This document shows, one piece after another, positions 1 to 11,779 of a stretch of 64,000 bases of DNA. The position numbers and the translations under genes were made by a program. The notes beneath the pieces were generated by a model, which was not told the origin of the DNA, made no database searches, and was given only the letters and a program-made list of their open reading frames with translations. The stretch comes from Syngnathus acus (Eukaryota; Chordata; Actinopteri; Syngnathiformes; Syngnathidae). Position 1 is the first letter of the stretch, and every line of letters begins with the position of its first letter. Location: the NCBI RefSeq assembly GCF_901709675.1, contig NC_051108.1, forward strand, positions 6,224,631-6,288,630, read 5' to 3'.

Positions 1-592
1 CCTTGACTGGCATTTTGGTCAGCAATTCTTTTTTTTTTATATACATATACCTTGAAAATTGTATTTTTTTTGTTGCGACCCAGTTAAATGACTGAACCTT
101 GACAGAATTAAATCATTCTGACACAGAATAACTTTGTTTCAATTAATCCCAGCAAAGAAACTAGCATATAGTTTAGGCTTAAAAAATATACACACATAAA
201 ATATATATATTTTTTTTTCCTAAAGCTCCATCCCTTCAAAAATGTTTTAGAAGAGTTTATTTTCACTTTAAAGACAACTGTAAAATTGTGTTTTTGTCTA
301 ATAATATCACAATAATCAACTATTATTAATGTTTGTGCTGTAATGTGCACAGGAAGGATTACAAAGGTTCCCAGAATAACTCGTTTATTGAACACAAGCA
401 CTTGAAAAGACAATGACATCAGTGAATATTATTTCTACATCTAAACACCAAAAACATTTCCATGCACGCGTTCACAATGTCACATCAAAATAGCACAAAT
501 ACGACAAGAGGCTTGTTTTGTTTTAAGCAACGGTTGACATTTTTGGGGGTGCACTTCAACTCGGCAGACGAAACAAACATTAAAAGCGTAGC
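1..592. other. chgb 3' UTR and flanking AT-rich DNA
   Basis: No coding sequence is seen here. The part next to 592 should be the chgb 3' UTR, because the chgb stop codon is at 593-595 on the minus strand. A minus-strand AATAAA (TTTATT on plus, 84 to 89 bases into the 300s, i.e. 384-389) is a reasonable poly(A) signal, giving a 3' UTR of roughly 220 nt. The rest is AT-rich with short poly-T runs. Confidence 0.5.
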
Positions 593-3500
593 TCATTTTT
601 TCTCATGCAGCTTGGCGGACATTTTCTTCATCTCCTCGTCCATTGCCGCCAAGTTTTCCAGTGCTTTCTCCTGCAAAATAAAAACACAGTAGAGTCATAG
701 GATCTTTACATTTATTTTTTTGTGGGTCTGCTCATTATGGACACGCCTACCAAATTTTATGTCGCACAGTGAAAGTAGCTTTGAGTTAAAATGTCAAGTT
801 GCAACTAATTTAGACCTAAGAATAGAAATAGAAAAGTCAAGCCTACTATGTTAGGAATATGTTTGTACGAGCCATTTCCTCTGGTTTTTAATGTTTGTTT
901 AGATCCGCCACCCGCCGCTCGCCTTTTAAATAGAGTCGTGATGACATCGAAGGCCCCGGGAGGTCGTTACGGTGCGTCAATCTTGGCGCAGAAGATGCTA
1001 CGGCTCGTCTGTCAGCAGTTGTAGAAAAAATAAAATGCAAGCTGTGCCAAAGTTCTGCTGTGGAACATTAGTGTTGTCATTCGTTCTGGGCCAAGTTGTT
1101 GACGTGCGCTCAAACGGCAAGCGGCCAACATGTCTGCGTGGAATGGACATTTCCATAATGAGCTTGCCCTTCCCTTGCCCCCCCCCCCCCCTCCCTCGGG
1201 GAGTTTGTGGACGAGCGACTGGATTTGCTTTCGCGGGTCAGCAAGCACGAGATGGAACACAGTTTCCCCACACACCACTGATGTCAGCAAGAGTAATCGC
1301 AGCTCGACGAACCTCGCGCGGAGTGAGCGCCCTCGCTTGCTCGGCTCCCTCTGACGCCTCCTGTTTGACGAGCTGGTCGAGTTTGAGACCGAGCTGTTTG
1401 GCCGCCTCGTCCATCTGCGCACGTTCAAAAGTCAGAACCGGGTCCCGACGCTCTATATTGGATCTGAATTGTACTTGTCTACCTTGTTTGGAGCTTCATG
1501 GTCTTCTGGATTTCTTTTGAACCAGGCGGGATGGTAGTAGCCTCTGTAGATCCACGGGTTTCTTTTGTCAGGCAAGTACCTTCAAAAAGAACCAGGTCAC
1601 ACCCGAGAATTTGCTCTTGTGATGCTGTAGAAGATTTAAATACCTCAGAGCTTCACTTTTCTCCTCAGGATTGTCAGAATCGTCCCTCAGGTCTTCGTCG
1701 TCAGACAGCTCCTCCCCTCCATGCTTGTGGTATTTGTTGTTGTGGTCATCTTCGTCATGTCTCTTGTCAAAGCTCCAGTACTCCTGACTGCGTTCTCCAT
1801 CTGATTCCTCTCTCTTTTCCTCGGAGAGTTCTTCATCACGCTTAGGCTTTTTCTGGTAGTATCTCCAAGGCTTCCAGGCCTTCTTCTCTTTGCCAAAGTC
1901 CCAGGATTCCTGGCTACGGTCCTCATCGGGTTCCTCTCGGGCTTCCTCTGGGAGTTCCTCGTCCCGCTTGTGTCTTCTTTGGTGGTATCTCCCAGGTCTC
2001 CAGTTCCTCTTGTATCTATTGGTGTCAAAATCCCAAGATTCCTGGCTACGTTCCTCATCTGGATCCTCTGACAGTTCTTCATCACGCTTGTGTCTCCTCT
2101 GGTGATATCTGCCAGGTCTCCAATCCCTCTTGTATCGGTCAGTATCAAAATCCCAGTATTCCTGGCTGCGTTCCTCATCTGGATCCTCTGAGAGTTCTTC
2201 GTCCCGCCTGTGTCTCCTCTGGTGGTATCTCCCAGGTCTCCAGTCCCTCTTGTATCGGTCAGTATCAAAATCCCAGTATTCCTGGCTACGTTCCTCATCT
2301 GGATCCTCTGACAGTTCCTCATCACGCTTGTGTCTCCTTTGGTGATATCTCCCAGGTCTCCAATCCCTCTTGTATCGGTCAGTATCAAAATCCCAGGATT
2401 CCTGACTGCGTTCGTCATCCGGATCCTCTGAGAATTCTTCGTCCCTCTTGTGTCTCCTCTGATGGTATCTCCCGGCCCTCCATTCCCTCTTGTCCCGTTC
2501 GTCGTCGAGCCCCCACGACTCTTGGCTGCGTTCATCATCTGCTTCCTCTCTAGGTTCCTCTGACAGTTCCTCATCACGTTTGTGTCTTCTTTGGTGATAT
2601 CTCCCAGGCCTCCATTCCCTCTTGTCCCTCTCATCGTCGAGCCCCCACGACTCTTGACTGCGTTCATCATCTGCTTCCTCTCTAGGTTCCTCTGACAGTT
2701 CCTCATCACGTTTGTGTCTTCTTTGGTGATATCTCCCAGGCCTCCATTCCCTCTTGTCCCTCTCGTCGTCGAGCCCCCACGACTCTTGGCTGCGTTCATC
2801 ATCTGCTTCCTCTCTAGGTTCCTCTGACAGTTCTTCATCCCTCTTGTGTCTCCTTTGATATCCCCTAGGCCTCCATTTCCTCTTGTCCCTTTCACCGTCG
2901 AGCCCCCAGGATTCCTGACTGCGTTCCTCATCTGGTTCCTCTGACAGTTCTTCATCCCTCTTGTGTCTCCTTGGATATCCCCTAGGCCTCCATTTCCTCT
3001 TGTCCCTTTCACCGTCGAGCCCCCAGGATTCCTGACTGCGTTCCTCATCTGGTTCCTCTCTGGGTTCCTCTGACAGTTCTTCATCCCTCTTATGTCTTCT
3101 TTGGTATCCCCTAGGCCTCCATTTCCTCTTGTCCCTTTCATTGTCAAGCCCCCACGACTCCTGACTGCGTTCGTAGTCCTCTTCCTCATCTTCTCCCAAA
3201 GGCTCCTTGTCGCGTTTGGGCTTCTGGTGGAACCGTCCTGGCCTCCAGCTGCTTCTCTTCTCCCGTTCCTCCTCTACCTCGCCATCATCTTCCTGGTGCC
3301 TTTTCTCCAAACTCCAGGATTCCTGATTGTGTCCGCCCTCTGGGGTCACCTGATTGGGCTCCACAGACCTCAGAAATTCTTGGATGTCTTCTGCATCCTT
3401 GACCTCGGGCTCCTCTACGTGATCTTTATCCTGCTCTTCATTGCTCTTCTTATCCGGCGGCACACGTTTAATTCCTTCAACAGGACAGAATGGGTCAATA

Positions 3501-4133
3501 TGGCAGCCATTTTGCTTCTGACCTACCTGGAACGTTGCACAAACCTGCTCGGAGAATCTCTTTGCACTCTTGATCCAGTTGGGAGTCCGGTTGGGAGAGC
3601 GCTTTGGATAGAACCTCCACCAAACATCTTGTCACCTAATTAATATTCAAGGTATGTGTTGATTTATAATCACCAAACCGATAATCATAAAATGACCTGC
3701 TCCTGCATTATTCATCACTGACATATTTTCTATACATTGCTAACAAATATAGCACTTCCTATATGGACAATTGAATACAGTGAGAGTTCCATATTAATAA
3801 TTATGTGCATGGCATGGTTACGATCACGTGACCCCCCCCCCCCCCCCATGCTTTCATTGGCGATTGCATGCAAGTCTCGAAAATAGTCTAAAGACTTACC
3901 ACATCTTCTCTTTGGCCATCCTTGCCCACTGGAAGTGCTCGATTCCCTAAACAGAAGACAAACATACCGGTCTTTTATTTAAAAAAAAAAAAACCCCGCA
4001 AGAAAAGCAAAAAAAAAAAAAAAAAAAAAAACCTCGAGTCGTAGTAAAAAGTGGTAAAGTCGCTGTCCGTGGTGCTGAACTCACCTATAAGGAAAGCGAA
4101 CCCAAGCAGCAGAAAAAGAGGAGTCGGTGTCAT
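593..4133 (-). CDS. chgb: Chromogranin B (secretogranin-1), seven coding exons
   Basis: Acidic granin of neuroendocrine dense-core granules, a prohormone precursor and granule-forming protein. Coding exons (minus): 4133-4085, 3946-3900, 3635-3545, 3474-1644, 1579-1483, 1414-1313, 670-593; total 2295 nt, 764 aa. Residues 1-20 form a signal peptide (MTPTPLFLLLGFAFLIG...), likely cut before LPV. Cys36 and Cys56 in VTRCLVEVLSKAL...ECKEIL form the conserved granin disulfide loop. Exon 4 carries about a dozen acidic repeats separated by dibasic KR sites. Exon 5 has WIYRGYYHPAWFKRN. The last exon has EKALENLAAMDEEM, the hallmark granin C-terminus, closer to CHGB than CHGA. Linkage to gpcpd1 also fits CHGB. 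Introns 3 (70 bp) and 4 (64 bp) are very short with AAG acceptors; both are needed to keep frame. Exon 6 is the least certain. Confidence 0.9.
1770..3335 (-). repeat. Intragenic tandem peptide repeat of chgb
   Basis: Within chgb exon 4 a unit of about 40-46 codons is repeated roughly 12 times. Each unit carries SQE(S/Y)W, an (E/D)R-(D/Y)KR segment, W(R/K)PGRYHQ, RRHKRD and an acidic EELSE stretch. Two subfamilies are visible: GLDxERDKR in the N-terminal half and DFDTDRYKRDW in the C-terminal half, so local rounds of duplication are likely. Each unit offers one or more dibasic sites for prohormone convertases. Confidence 0.9.
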
Positions 4134-4202
4134 TTTGTTGGAGTGCGTTGTCCCTCCCGATGCAGCGGGAGAGATGCTCCTGCAAGAAACGGAGCAGTAC
4201 CT

Positions 4203-4415
<213 letters not shown>

Positions 4416-6583
4416 TTAGACCTGCAGGGAGAAGAGACAACAACTTTTTTTTTTTTTCCTCCTCTCCCGTGGATGAAATTAGCCATCACACAGGTGATGG
4501 TTTAAACATTATTGAGAGGAACATGGTGGTTGTCCGCAGGAGGGGGCTTAATGCAGCGAGGAGCCCAAAGGCAATCACACACCCTGCAAATTTCATTGTC
4601 CCAACCCCCATTTTTAGTTCTGTTCCGATAAGAAACCGGAATTGTTGCATGCGTTGTTAACCATGCGGTACTACATTTATTTTAAAGTGTTTTTATGCAT
4701 CTTTAAGGACACCTTTACTTTCGAACTCGGTGGCAAAACAATACATAAGGGTTGAATTAAATATTTAGAGTTCACATTTACATAAAGTAAGAACAATTAT
4801 TCAAACTAATATATAAATATGTTTGAATTTTAAAAATGAATCTATTATTTATCCAGCGTGTGGGCGGAGGTTTTGCATTAGCACGGTCGCTTTAGAGCGC
4901 CTCGTTGTTGAATGAACATGAACATGACAAACACAAGTTGAGTCCATTTTGATTGACAGCTGAATTGCCAGAGTGCATTATATTTATTTTGACCTTACTG
5001 TCGCCAAAATACAAACCTTGTGACCTCCCAAGATTCCCCCTTAAACACATTATACACAAAATGACCTTTTACGTATAGATTGCACTCGGATTCAATCTTG
5101 TCCCCCCCCCTTCCCCCGGGTGAGCAGACGTCCATGTTTGTTAGGAGAATCATGCATGCGAGTTGCAGGATGTCTTTGAGTGGAAGGGAGAGGAGGGGGA
5201 TAAAGAAAGGGGGCCGCGGCCAGCGGCATTCAATCATCCACGCCCGCCACACTCTCATCAACAGTGTGCACTCATATGTGACGCCCTGCAATGATGCTCT
5301 GTGGCCTTTTTTATATTAAAGAAAAGAAAAAAAAAGTGCAGTGAGGAGCACAACACTAAATCACACTTTGCAGTCCAATGTACTAAACTACAACAGATAA
5401 AACACAATGTACTTTGTAATGAGGATTTACAAGAGCAGGCTGATGCAGGATGTTTTTATTTTTATTTTTTATTGCTGTTAAAAATTTACGCTTTGTGCCG
5501 TGAGCGTGACAAACAGCCGCAGACCTTTGATATTGCATTCGATGCAATTTTTCATTTTCTTGTAAGAAGCACACTGAAGTTTTATTTTAGCCGTTTGATA
5601 AAAAAAAAAAAATTGAAGTTTGTTAGTGACTGGTTATAAAAAGTCTACACACCCCATTATTTAAAAAATAAAAAAATCATTTAAATTTTCTTCACACCAT
5701 TAATGTGTTGTATAACGTATACATGTCAGTAATGTGTTTGCACAAGTGTGCACACCCAGGAATGTGGCTATGTTCATGTGACGCAGATGTGAAGACTGAA
5801 GCTTGGACTTGGCAGAGCAAACATTTGATGGTCCTTTCAATCATTTGCAGCAAGCAATGACAAACTATGGTTAACTTGGCTAGCTCCCTTCTGCTAACGC
5901 AACAACAGTGGTCGAGAGCTACGATCATGATTAGCTGCAACACTCAAGCGTCTCCTTCTTCTTCTGCCGCAGAAACGTTTGGACAAGCGAAGTCGGCCTG
6001 TCACTGCCAGGAGTTGATTTGTGTAGGTAAAGTTTAAGTTGAATCAAAATATATTTGAGTGGCTCAGTAGGAATAATCTGTGCAAAAAGGTTTTGCCTTC
6101 AAACTTGTGTTATTTATTCTTACAAATATTTATAGTATGAGCCATAAGCGGAAAAAAAGTGAAGAATCTTAATGAGCTCTTTAGGGAGATAAAGTATCAT
6201 TGAGCCCAAATCTTTGTGGATAAATAATTGATAAGCATTTTGTGGATATTACGTCTCATTTTGCTCGAGGGGGAATCAAATCAAAACACGCCATTTTATT
6301 CAATTGATCTCTGTGTCAATTAAAAGTCTGTTTATGTGACTGTTGGTGCTTCTTCCCTTTTGTGGCCTTTTAGTTGAGACACTGGCGATTAAGGTGAAAG
6401 GTCAGCGAGTAACAATCTAATTATTTACAAATGAATCTAACTTCAGGTGACAAGTGTCAATCAAATGGTGACGCTTAAATAAAAGAGGATGTTGACCTTT
6501 ATTTGAATGGATAATCTTGTTGTTTAGAACAAGATTGGGACAAAGAAAGGAGTTGGATGTTTTTGCTTTGTGCACACATTTAG
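4416..6583. other. Intergenic, between divergent chgb and slc23
   Basis: No gene is supported. It holds short homopolymer tracts (poly-C near 5104-5112, poly-A near 5600) and AT-rich DNA. It must contain the promoter of the plus-strand SLC23 gene, but no TATA box or 5' UTR exon could be assigned with confidence. Confidence 0.5.
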
Positions 6584-9063
6584 ATGGAGGAGGACAAAAT
6601 GGAGGTCGGGGGAGATCCCCTAAAGTCTTTCATGGGTGGAAGCGGTGCCAAAGTGGAGCGTAACAACAGAGTGACCGTGTACAGTGTGACGGAGACCCCT
6701 CCCTGGTACCTGTGCGCTTTTTTGGCCTTTCAGGTGATTCCAAAACAAAAAAAGTCTATTTTTGCCCCCCATCCAATTAACCACGTTGGTCTCTTCCACT
6801 CCACAGCATTACCTGACGGCATTTGGCAGCAACATCGCCATCCCGCTCATCTTAGCGGACGGCTTGTGCTTGCAGCACGACGGCTTGACCCAGAGTCACC
6901 TCATCAACACCATCTTCTTTGTTTCGGGGCTGTGCACCATTCTGCAGGTCACCTTCGGCATCAGGTGCCAACATGCAAAACATTTGGACCCCTCGGTAAC
7001 ATGAATTGAATTAAGCTAATGCTAATTGATATTTAGATTATTTACTGATGCACATTTTGAGAATGATCACATTGGTTCCTTCTCTTGGGAGACTTCCCAT
7101 CCTGCAGGGAGGCACCTTCGCCTTACTCACTCCAGCGTTGGCCATGTTGTCCATACCTGAATTCCAGTGTCCGTCTTGGACCCGAAATGCCAGCTTGGTG
7201 GACACGTCCTCGCCTGTCTTCATCGAAGTGTGGCAGACGCGATTGAAAACAGTAAGCCATCGCAACCGTTGTCAAATTTGATGGGATTAAAGATCGGGTT
7301 CCATTTTGCCTCCACCAAGCTTCAGGGATCCATCATGGTGGCGTCACTCCTGCAGATCCTGGTGGGATTCTCTGGACTGGTGGGATTCCTCATGCGTTTT
7401 GTCGGCCCGCTCACCATCGCGCCCACCATCTCGCTCATCGGTTTGTCCATGTTTGATGCGGCCGGAGCCCGTGCCGGCAGCCACTGGGGAATCTCAGTCA
7501 CGTGCGTCCATTCCACTTGTGTGTTGAGGCTGTGAGGGGTCAAAAGGTCCACAAGTTCTAACCGGAGGCTCGGCTACATAATTTGTTCCCTCAGGACTGC
7601 GGCGTTGATCATCCTGTTCTCTCAGTACTTGCGCTTCGTCGGGCTTCCTCTTCCCGCCTACAGCAAGGCCAGGAACTTGCACACAAAAAAGTTCTACATC
7701 TTCCAAACCATGCCCGTAGGTCCTCAAAATGCTAAACTACGGTTAGCGTACTATGCTAACAATTGATGTCGATTAGATTCTGCTGGGAATTGCCGTGTCC
7801 TGGTTAGTGTGCCACCTGCTCACCATCTACGACGTGCTGCCGTCCGATCCGGACCGATACGGACACCAGGCCCGGACTGATGTGAAGGGGGACGTGGTCG
7901 GTCAGGCTTCCTGGTTCGTCCTGCCTTATCCAGGTGAGCTTTTCCATGGATCCGCAATCTTTTTGGGCCGATCCCTGATCGAGAACTGCTTTTTGTCTCC
8001 AGGCCAGTGGGGCATCCCGGCGGTGAGCCTGGCAGGAGTTATCGGAATGATGGCGGGAATCGTGTGCTCCATGGCCGAGTCGGTGGGCGACTACTACGCG
8101 TGCGCCAAGCTGTCAGGGGCGCCGCCTCCGCCCAAGCACGCCATCAACCGAGGAATCGGCGTCGAAGGGATCGGCAGCTTGCTGGCGGGGGCCTTCGGCA
8201 CCGGTAACGGCACCACCTCCTTCAGCGAGAACGTGGCCGCCCTGGGCATCACCAAGGTTGGTACCCTTTCGTACGCGGGTCTCCAACTTCTTGAATCTGT
8301 GGCGCTGTGTCCGGGGCACAGGTGGGAAGTCGAGTGGTGATTCTGCTCAGCGGAGTCGTCATGATACTGATGGGGGTCTTGGGTAAAATCGGAGCCATCT
8401 TCTCCACCATCCCCAACCCCGTGATTGGAGGGATGTTCTTGATCATGTTCGGGGTCATCGCTGCGACGGGGATCTCCAACCTGCAGGTGAGTCTTTTTTT
8501 TTTTTGTCCAGGAGTCATCATAACCTTACGTGTTGTTTTTTTAGTCAACAGATATGAATTCCTCCAGGAACATCTTTGTGTTCGGGTTCTCCTTGTTTTC
8601 CGGGCTGGTCGTTCCTAATTGGGTCACCAAGAATCCGAACATCTTTGCCACAGGTCTGCTGCATTTCCTTCATAGTCCAAGTTCACATTCAGCACCCCAT
8701 AAAAATATCTCCATGTGTTTTTCCATAGGTGTGAGCGAGGTGGACGCGGTGCTGCGGATTCTTTTTACAACTCAAATGTTCGTCGGAGGCTTCCTGGGCT
8801 TCTTCTTGGACAACACCATTCCCGGTAACTTTACGGCTAAACTAACCTCAGCCGTCCATGTTGCTCAGAGATTTTCTCATGATACAGGCACCAAGCGTGA
8901 ACGCGGACTGTTGGTCCCGGATGAAACACACCTAGAGGCTTCCGGAATCTTGGAAACGGCTGACATTTACAACCTCCCATTCGGCATCACAAAGCGGCTG
9001 TCGTCACGGCCTTGGGTCCGCTACATCCCGTTCTGCCCGTGGAGAGGGCTCGGGGCTCGGTGA
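6584..9063 (+). CDS. SLC23 family nucleobase/ascorbate transporter (SLC23A4-like)
   Basis: Sodium-coupled NAT/NCS2 membrane transporter. Exons: 6584-6733, 6807-6964, 7092-7251, 7320-7501, 7595-7715, 7777-7933, 8003-8256, 8322-8486, 8545-8653, 8729-8824, 8888-9063; 1728 nt, 575 aa. Family signatures in order: TPPWYLCAFLAFQHYLTAFG with the conserved QH pair (residues 50-51); RAGSHWGIS; VLPSDPDRYGHQARTD; ESVGDYYACAKLSGAPPPPK; GTGNGTTSFSENVAALGITK; MNSSRNIFVFGFS; LDNTIPG. There are many hydrophobic segments, as expected for 12-14 TM helices. The NAT signature here begins with Glu (SENVAALGITK), where vertebrate ascorbate transporters (SVCT1/2) have Pro (SPNIG). Glu or Gln is the nucleobase-type residue, so I favour the SLC23A4/SNBT1 type over SVCT. 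The exact orthologue is not settled. The AAG acceptor of exon 4 could instead be the CAG six bases on. Confidence 0.92.
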
Positions 9064-11779
9064 CAGTACCCGCAAAGGTTCTGTTTTTGTACCCTTGATA
9101 TCAGTACTTGTCTATCTATTTTTCTGACAGTGTAGCGGGCAACAAAATATGTGGCTAGCAATTACGTTTTTATCACTGCACTCGCTCGGTTTTTATGATA
9201 TTGCTTTGCGACGATTCCATGAGAGATAAGAGCCTGAAAGGAAATAAGTCCGAATCTTGTCAGCTATGAGGAGAGTTGCATACACGACCCAGGTTGAACC
9301 TTGCTGATCCTCACAAAGTCCAGTGACTGTGTCTTTTTTTTCAAAGCCATACGATTATGCAGCTGGAAAGTCTGCTGCTCCAACTCACGGCGATAACATC
9401 AGACAATACGAGCGCACACCATGATGATTATCATAAGATGAATTATACGAGGCGGGCATTACAGAAGCAGACCAGCTTGTTCAATGAAGCCGCATAAGTT
9501 CATTAAAGTCAAACAGGAGCGAGACTCTAGTTGTTTATTCTAAAGTCTGCCCCCTCCCCCCTTTATTATAGAGCAACTTTGTGTGCAAACTGGGAAAACT
9601 TCAAAACCTAAATAAGGCAAATAAAAAAAGAAATAGGCTTAGAAAGAAGATTGTTGTTGCTATTTAATCACACCACAAAGCTTAACATGGCCAATTTTGC
9701 TCAGTTTGACAAATAACCTTATAAAGCTCACATATAAAACACATAGTAGCCAGACTTCAAACAAATATTTTTAATTGCTTTTTGTATTTGTCTACTCTAA
9801 TGAATGTTTGCCCAAAACTCCACACGGGAAAGTGCAGGAGCACCGGTGTGAGAACTTAAATAAAATATTCATATGCATGCTGCAGCTTCTCACTCCACTC
9901 CCCTTTTTGACTCTCTTTCTGTGTTTCCATTCAAATTCTCTACGGCTTCTCCAGTCAGTGGTCGTTAACAGACTTACTCTGCAGACTTTAAGGAACTGTC
10001 CCCACCAAAATAAAATAACTGCAATAGTTTTAATGAGCTTCCATTCCCAATCTGAATGAATGGGGCTTGCAGGTGTAACGATCAGCGAAGACGTTGCAGT
10101 ATTAGTTTTCAACACTAGATGGTGGAAAAGACTAACGTTGGTTTTGTTTATGTGCGTGAGGTGTTGGCAGAGGTTAAAAAGAAAAGATGTTTCTTTTATT
10201 TATATATTTTTTAAATGACTTAGCAGAACTGTTCACTTTTAGACTTGATAACGATTGCGGTGATTACTGCCATCGAGTTCGAAGCCAGCTAAGCATTATT
10301 TTGTTAACAAAGTTCAAAGTGTGTTGATTGGGACGTAGTGAAAGTGTGGTTTACGACCACTGCGGACGTATGTAAACGCCTCACGCGTCACTGTGACTCG
10401 TTTGACCCTTGGTTAGAGAAATAAAATAAAATAAAGATAAAACACGAGACTTCGACCTCTTAACACGTGAGCACGACTACTATGCATAGTGAAACGTATG
10501 ATTACAGTTATCCAACATGGGCCGGTTTCAGCTTGTTTATGTGTGAGGGAAGGGCCAAACGGAAGAATAGACGCTTTCAAAATAAACGCACAGGTATACT
10601 TTTTGCTTATGGAAATTATTAAAAGGCAATATAGCACTACAAAAATGTGTTTAATTTCGTATTTAAATTACAATCATGCAAAAATATTAACAACAAATTG
10701 TAGAAAAGTTACATCCCACCGCATTAGTTGTTTTATTCTGAAACTGCATCCTCTCCGTTACCGCTAACCGCTCCTCTGCTGCGCTTTAGTCTCAGACACA
10801 TCTTTTGTTTGATCATCGAGTTTGTACCTTCTCACGGGCGTTAAGGCGTTTACGTTCACATTCTTTGGAAATTAAACTTATCATCGGTGGCATATTTCGG
10901 TGTCGGGCGGTAATGGCTCGTGGCAGCTTCGTTGGGAGCTTCGTGACCGCTCATAAAGATGCCTTTGTAACCTAACCCTCAGGCCTCGCCTCCATCATGG
11001 TCCTTTCCATCGTTGCATAAAAAGGTAATTAACGACTTTGAAACCTGTCGGACTAGCTTTACCCGATCTAATAATTATTCGTCCACTTACTGTAGGATAG
11101 TGTACTGGATTCAAAATAAACCAACAAACCGTAATCGACATCCGGGGACTTTTTGACATTCAGTACACGTTGGCAGGTCTATTTACTAAATGTATTTACA
11201 ATTTGTCCACCTTTCAATTTTGTGTTGTGCTGTTCATTCAATTTTTTGGAAACGTAATAGCTCGTGACTAACCGATACATTTGAAATTTTTACTCCAATG
11301 TTTACTGAAAAGCCAGAATAAATTAAAACCAATGGCTCTTCCTAATATCTGTCGTTGAGAGGTCGGATTTTTTTACTCATCAAATCGGAAGGACTATCAC
11401 GTCTTATATTTTTATTATTTAGTTCATCTTTCTTCTTTTTGGTATGTGTTGATTGTCAAATTGATTATCCTTTTGGTACAAATAATCCTGTTTTTTTTCC
11501 AATAAAGTTATAAAAAGAATTTCTTCAAAATGGTAACCATAAATGTGTGCTTTCAATGGCATTTACATTAAATGATTTTATAACCTGTCACTGATAGAGG
11601 AACTACTTTAAAGCGTTTGCCTGTGTCTCAATATTTGAAATAATCGATAATCATCGATAACGTAATTGCGTACTATCGGCAGTAGTTACATAACATGTGA
11701 CGTGGATTATTGAGTCGGACATGTTTATGATGTCTCGTACTTGTGTTGTTGGTGTGTGCCAGCCATCAGTGTGTCAAAA
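9064..11779. other. slc23 3' region and gpcpd1 5' flank
   Basis: No coding sequence is supported. An AATAAA at 9620-9625 could end the slc23 transcript. Closer to gpcpd1, the ATG exon is preceded by a splice-acceptor-like GTGTGTGCCAG (ending 11761), so gpcpd1 probably has a noncoding first exon upstream. One possibility ends at AAAG|GTAATT, 11024, but this is weak. The remainder is AT-rich and featureless. Confidence 0.4.

Noticed and set aside
1130-1354. Plus-strand frame beginning MSAWNGHFHNE
   Set aside because: No family match. It overlaps chgb exon 6 on the opposite strand and runs through a poly-C tract.
1687-3189. A 500-codon open frame overlapping chgb in another minus-strand frame, and several plus-strand frames
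   Set aside because: The repeated unit has the same codon pattern throughout, so a frame open in one unit is open in all. The granin frame has conserved ends and fits the flanking exons.
3475-3635. Open read-through of chgb intron 3 in the exon 4 frame, with a Cys/Trp-rich reading
   Set aside because: The frame of exon 3 with the conserved two-Cys granin loop is different, and splicing the 70 bp intron joins both conserved parts. The read-through is probably chance.
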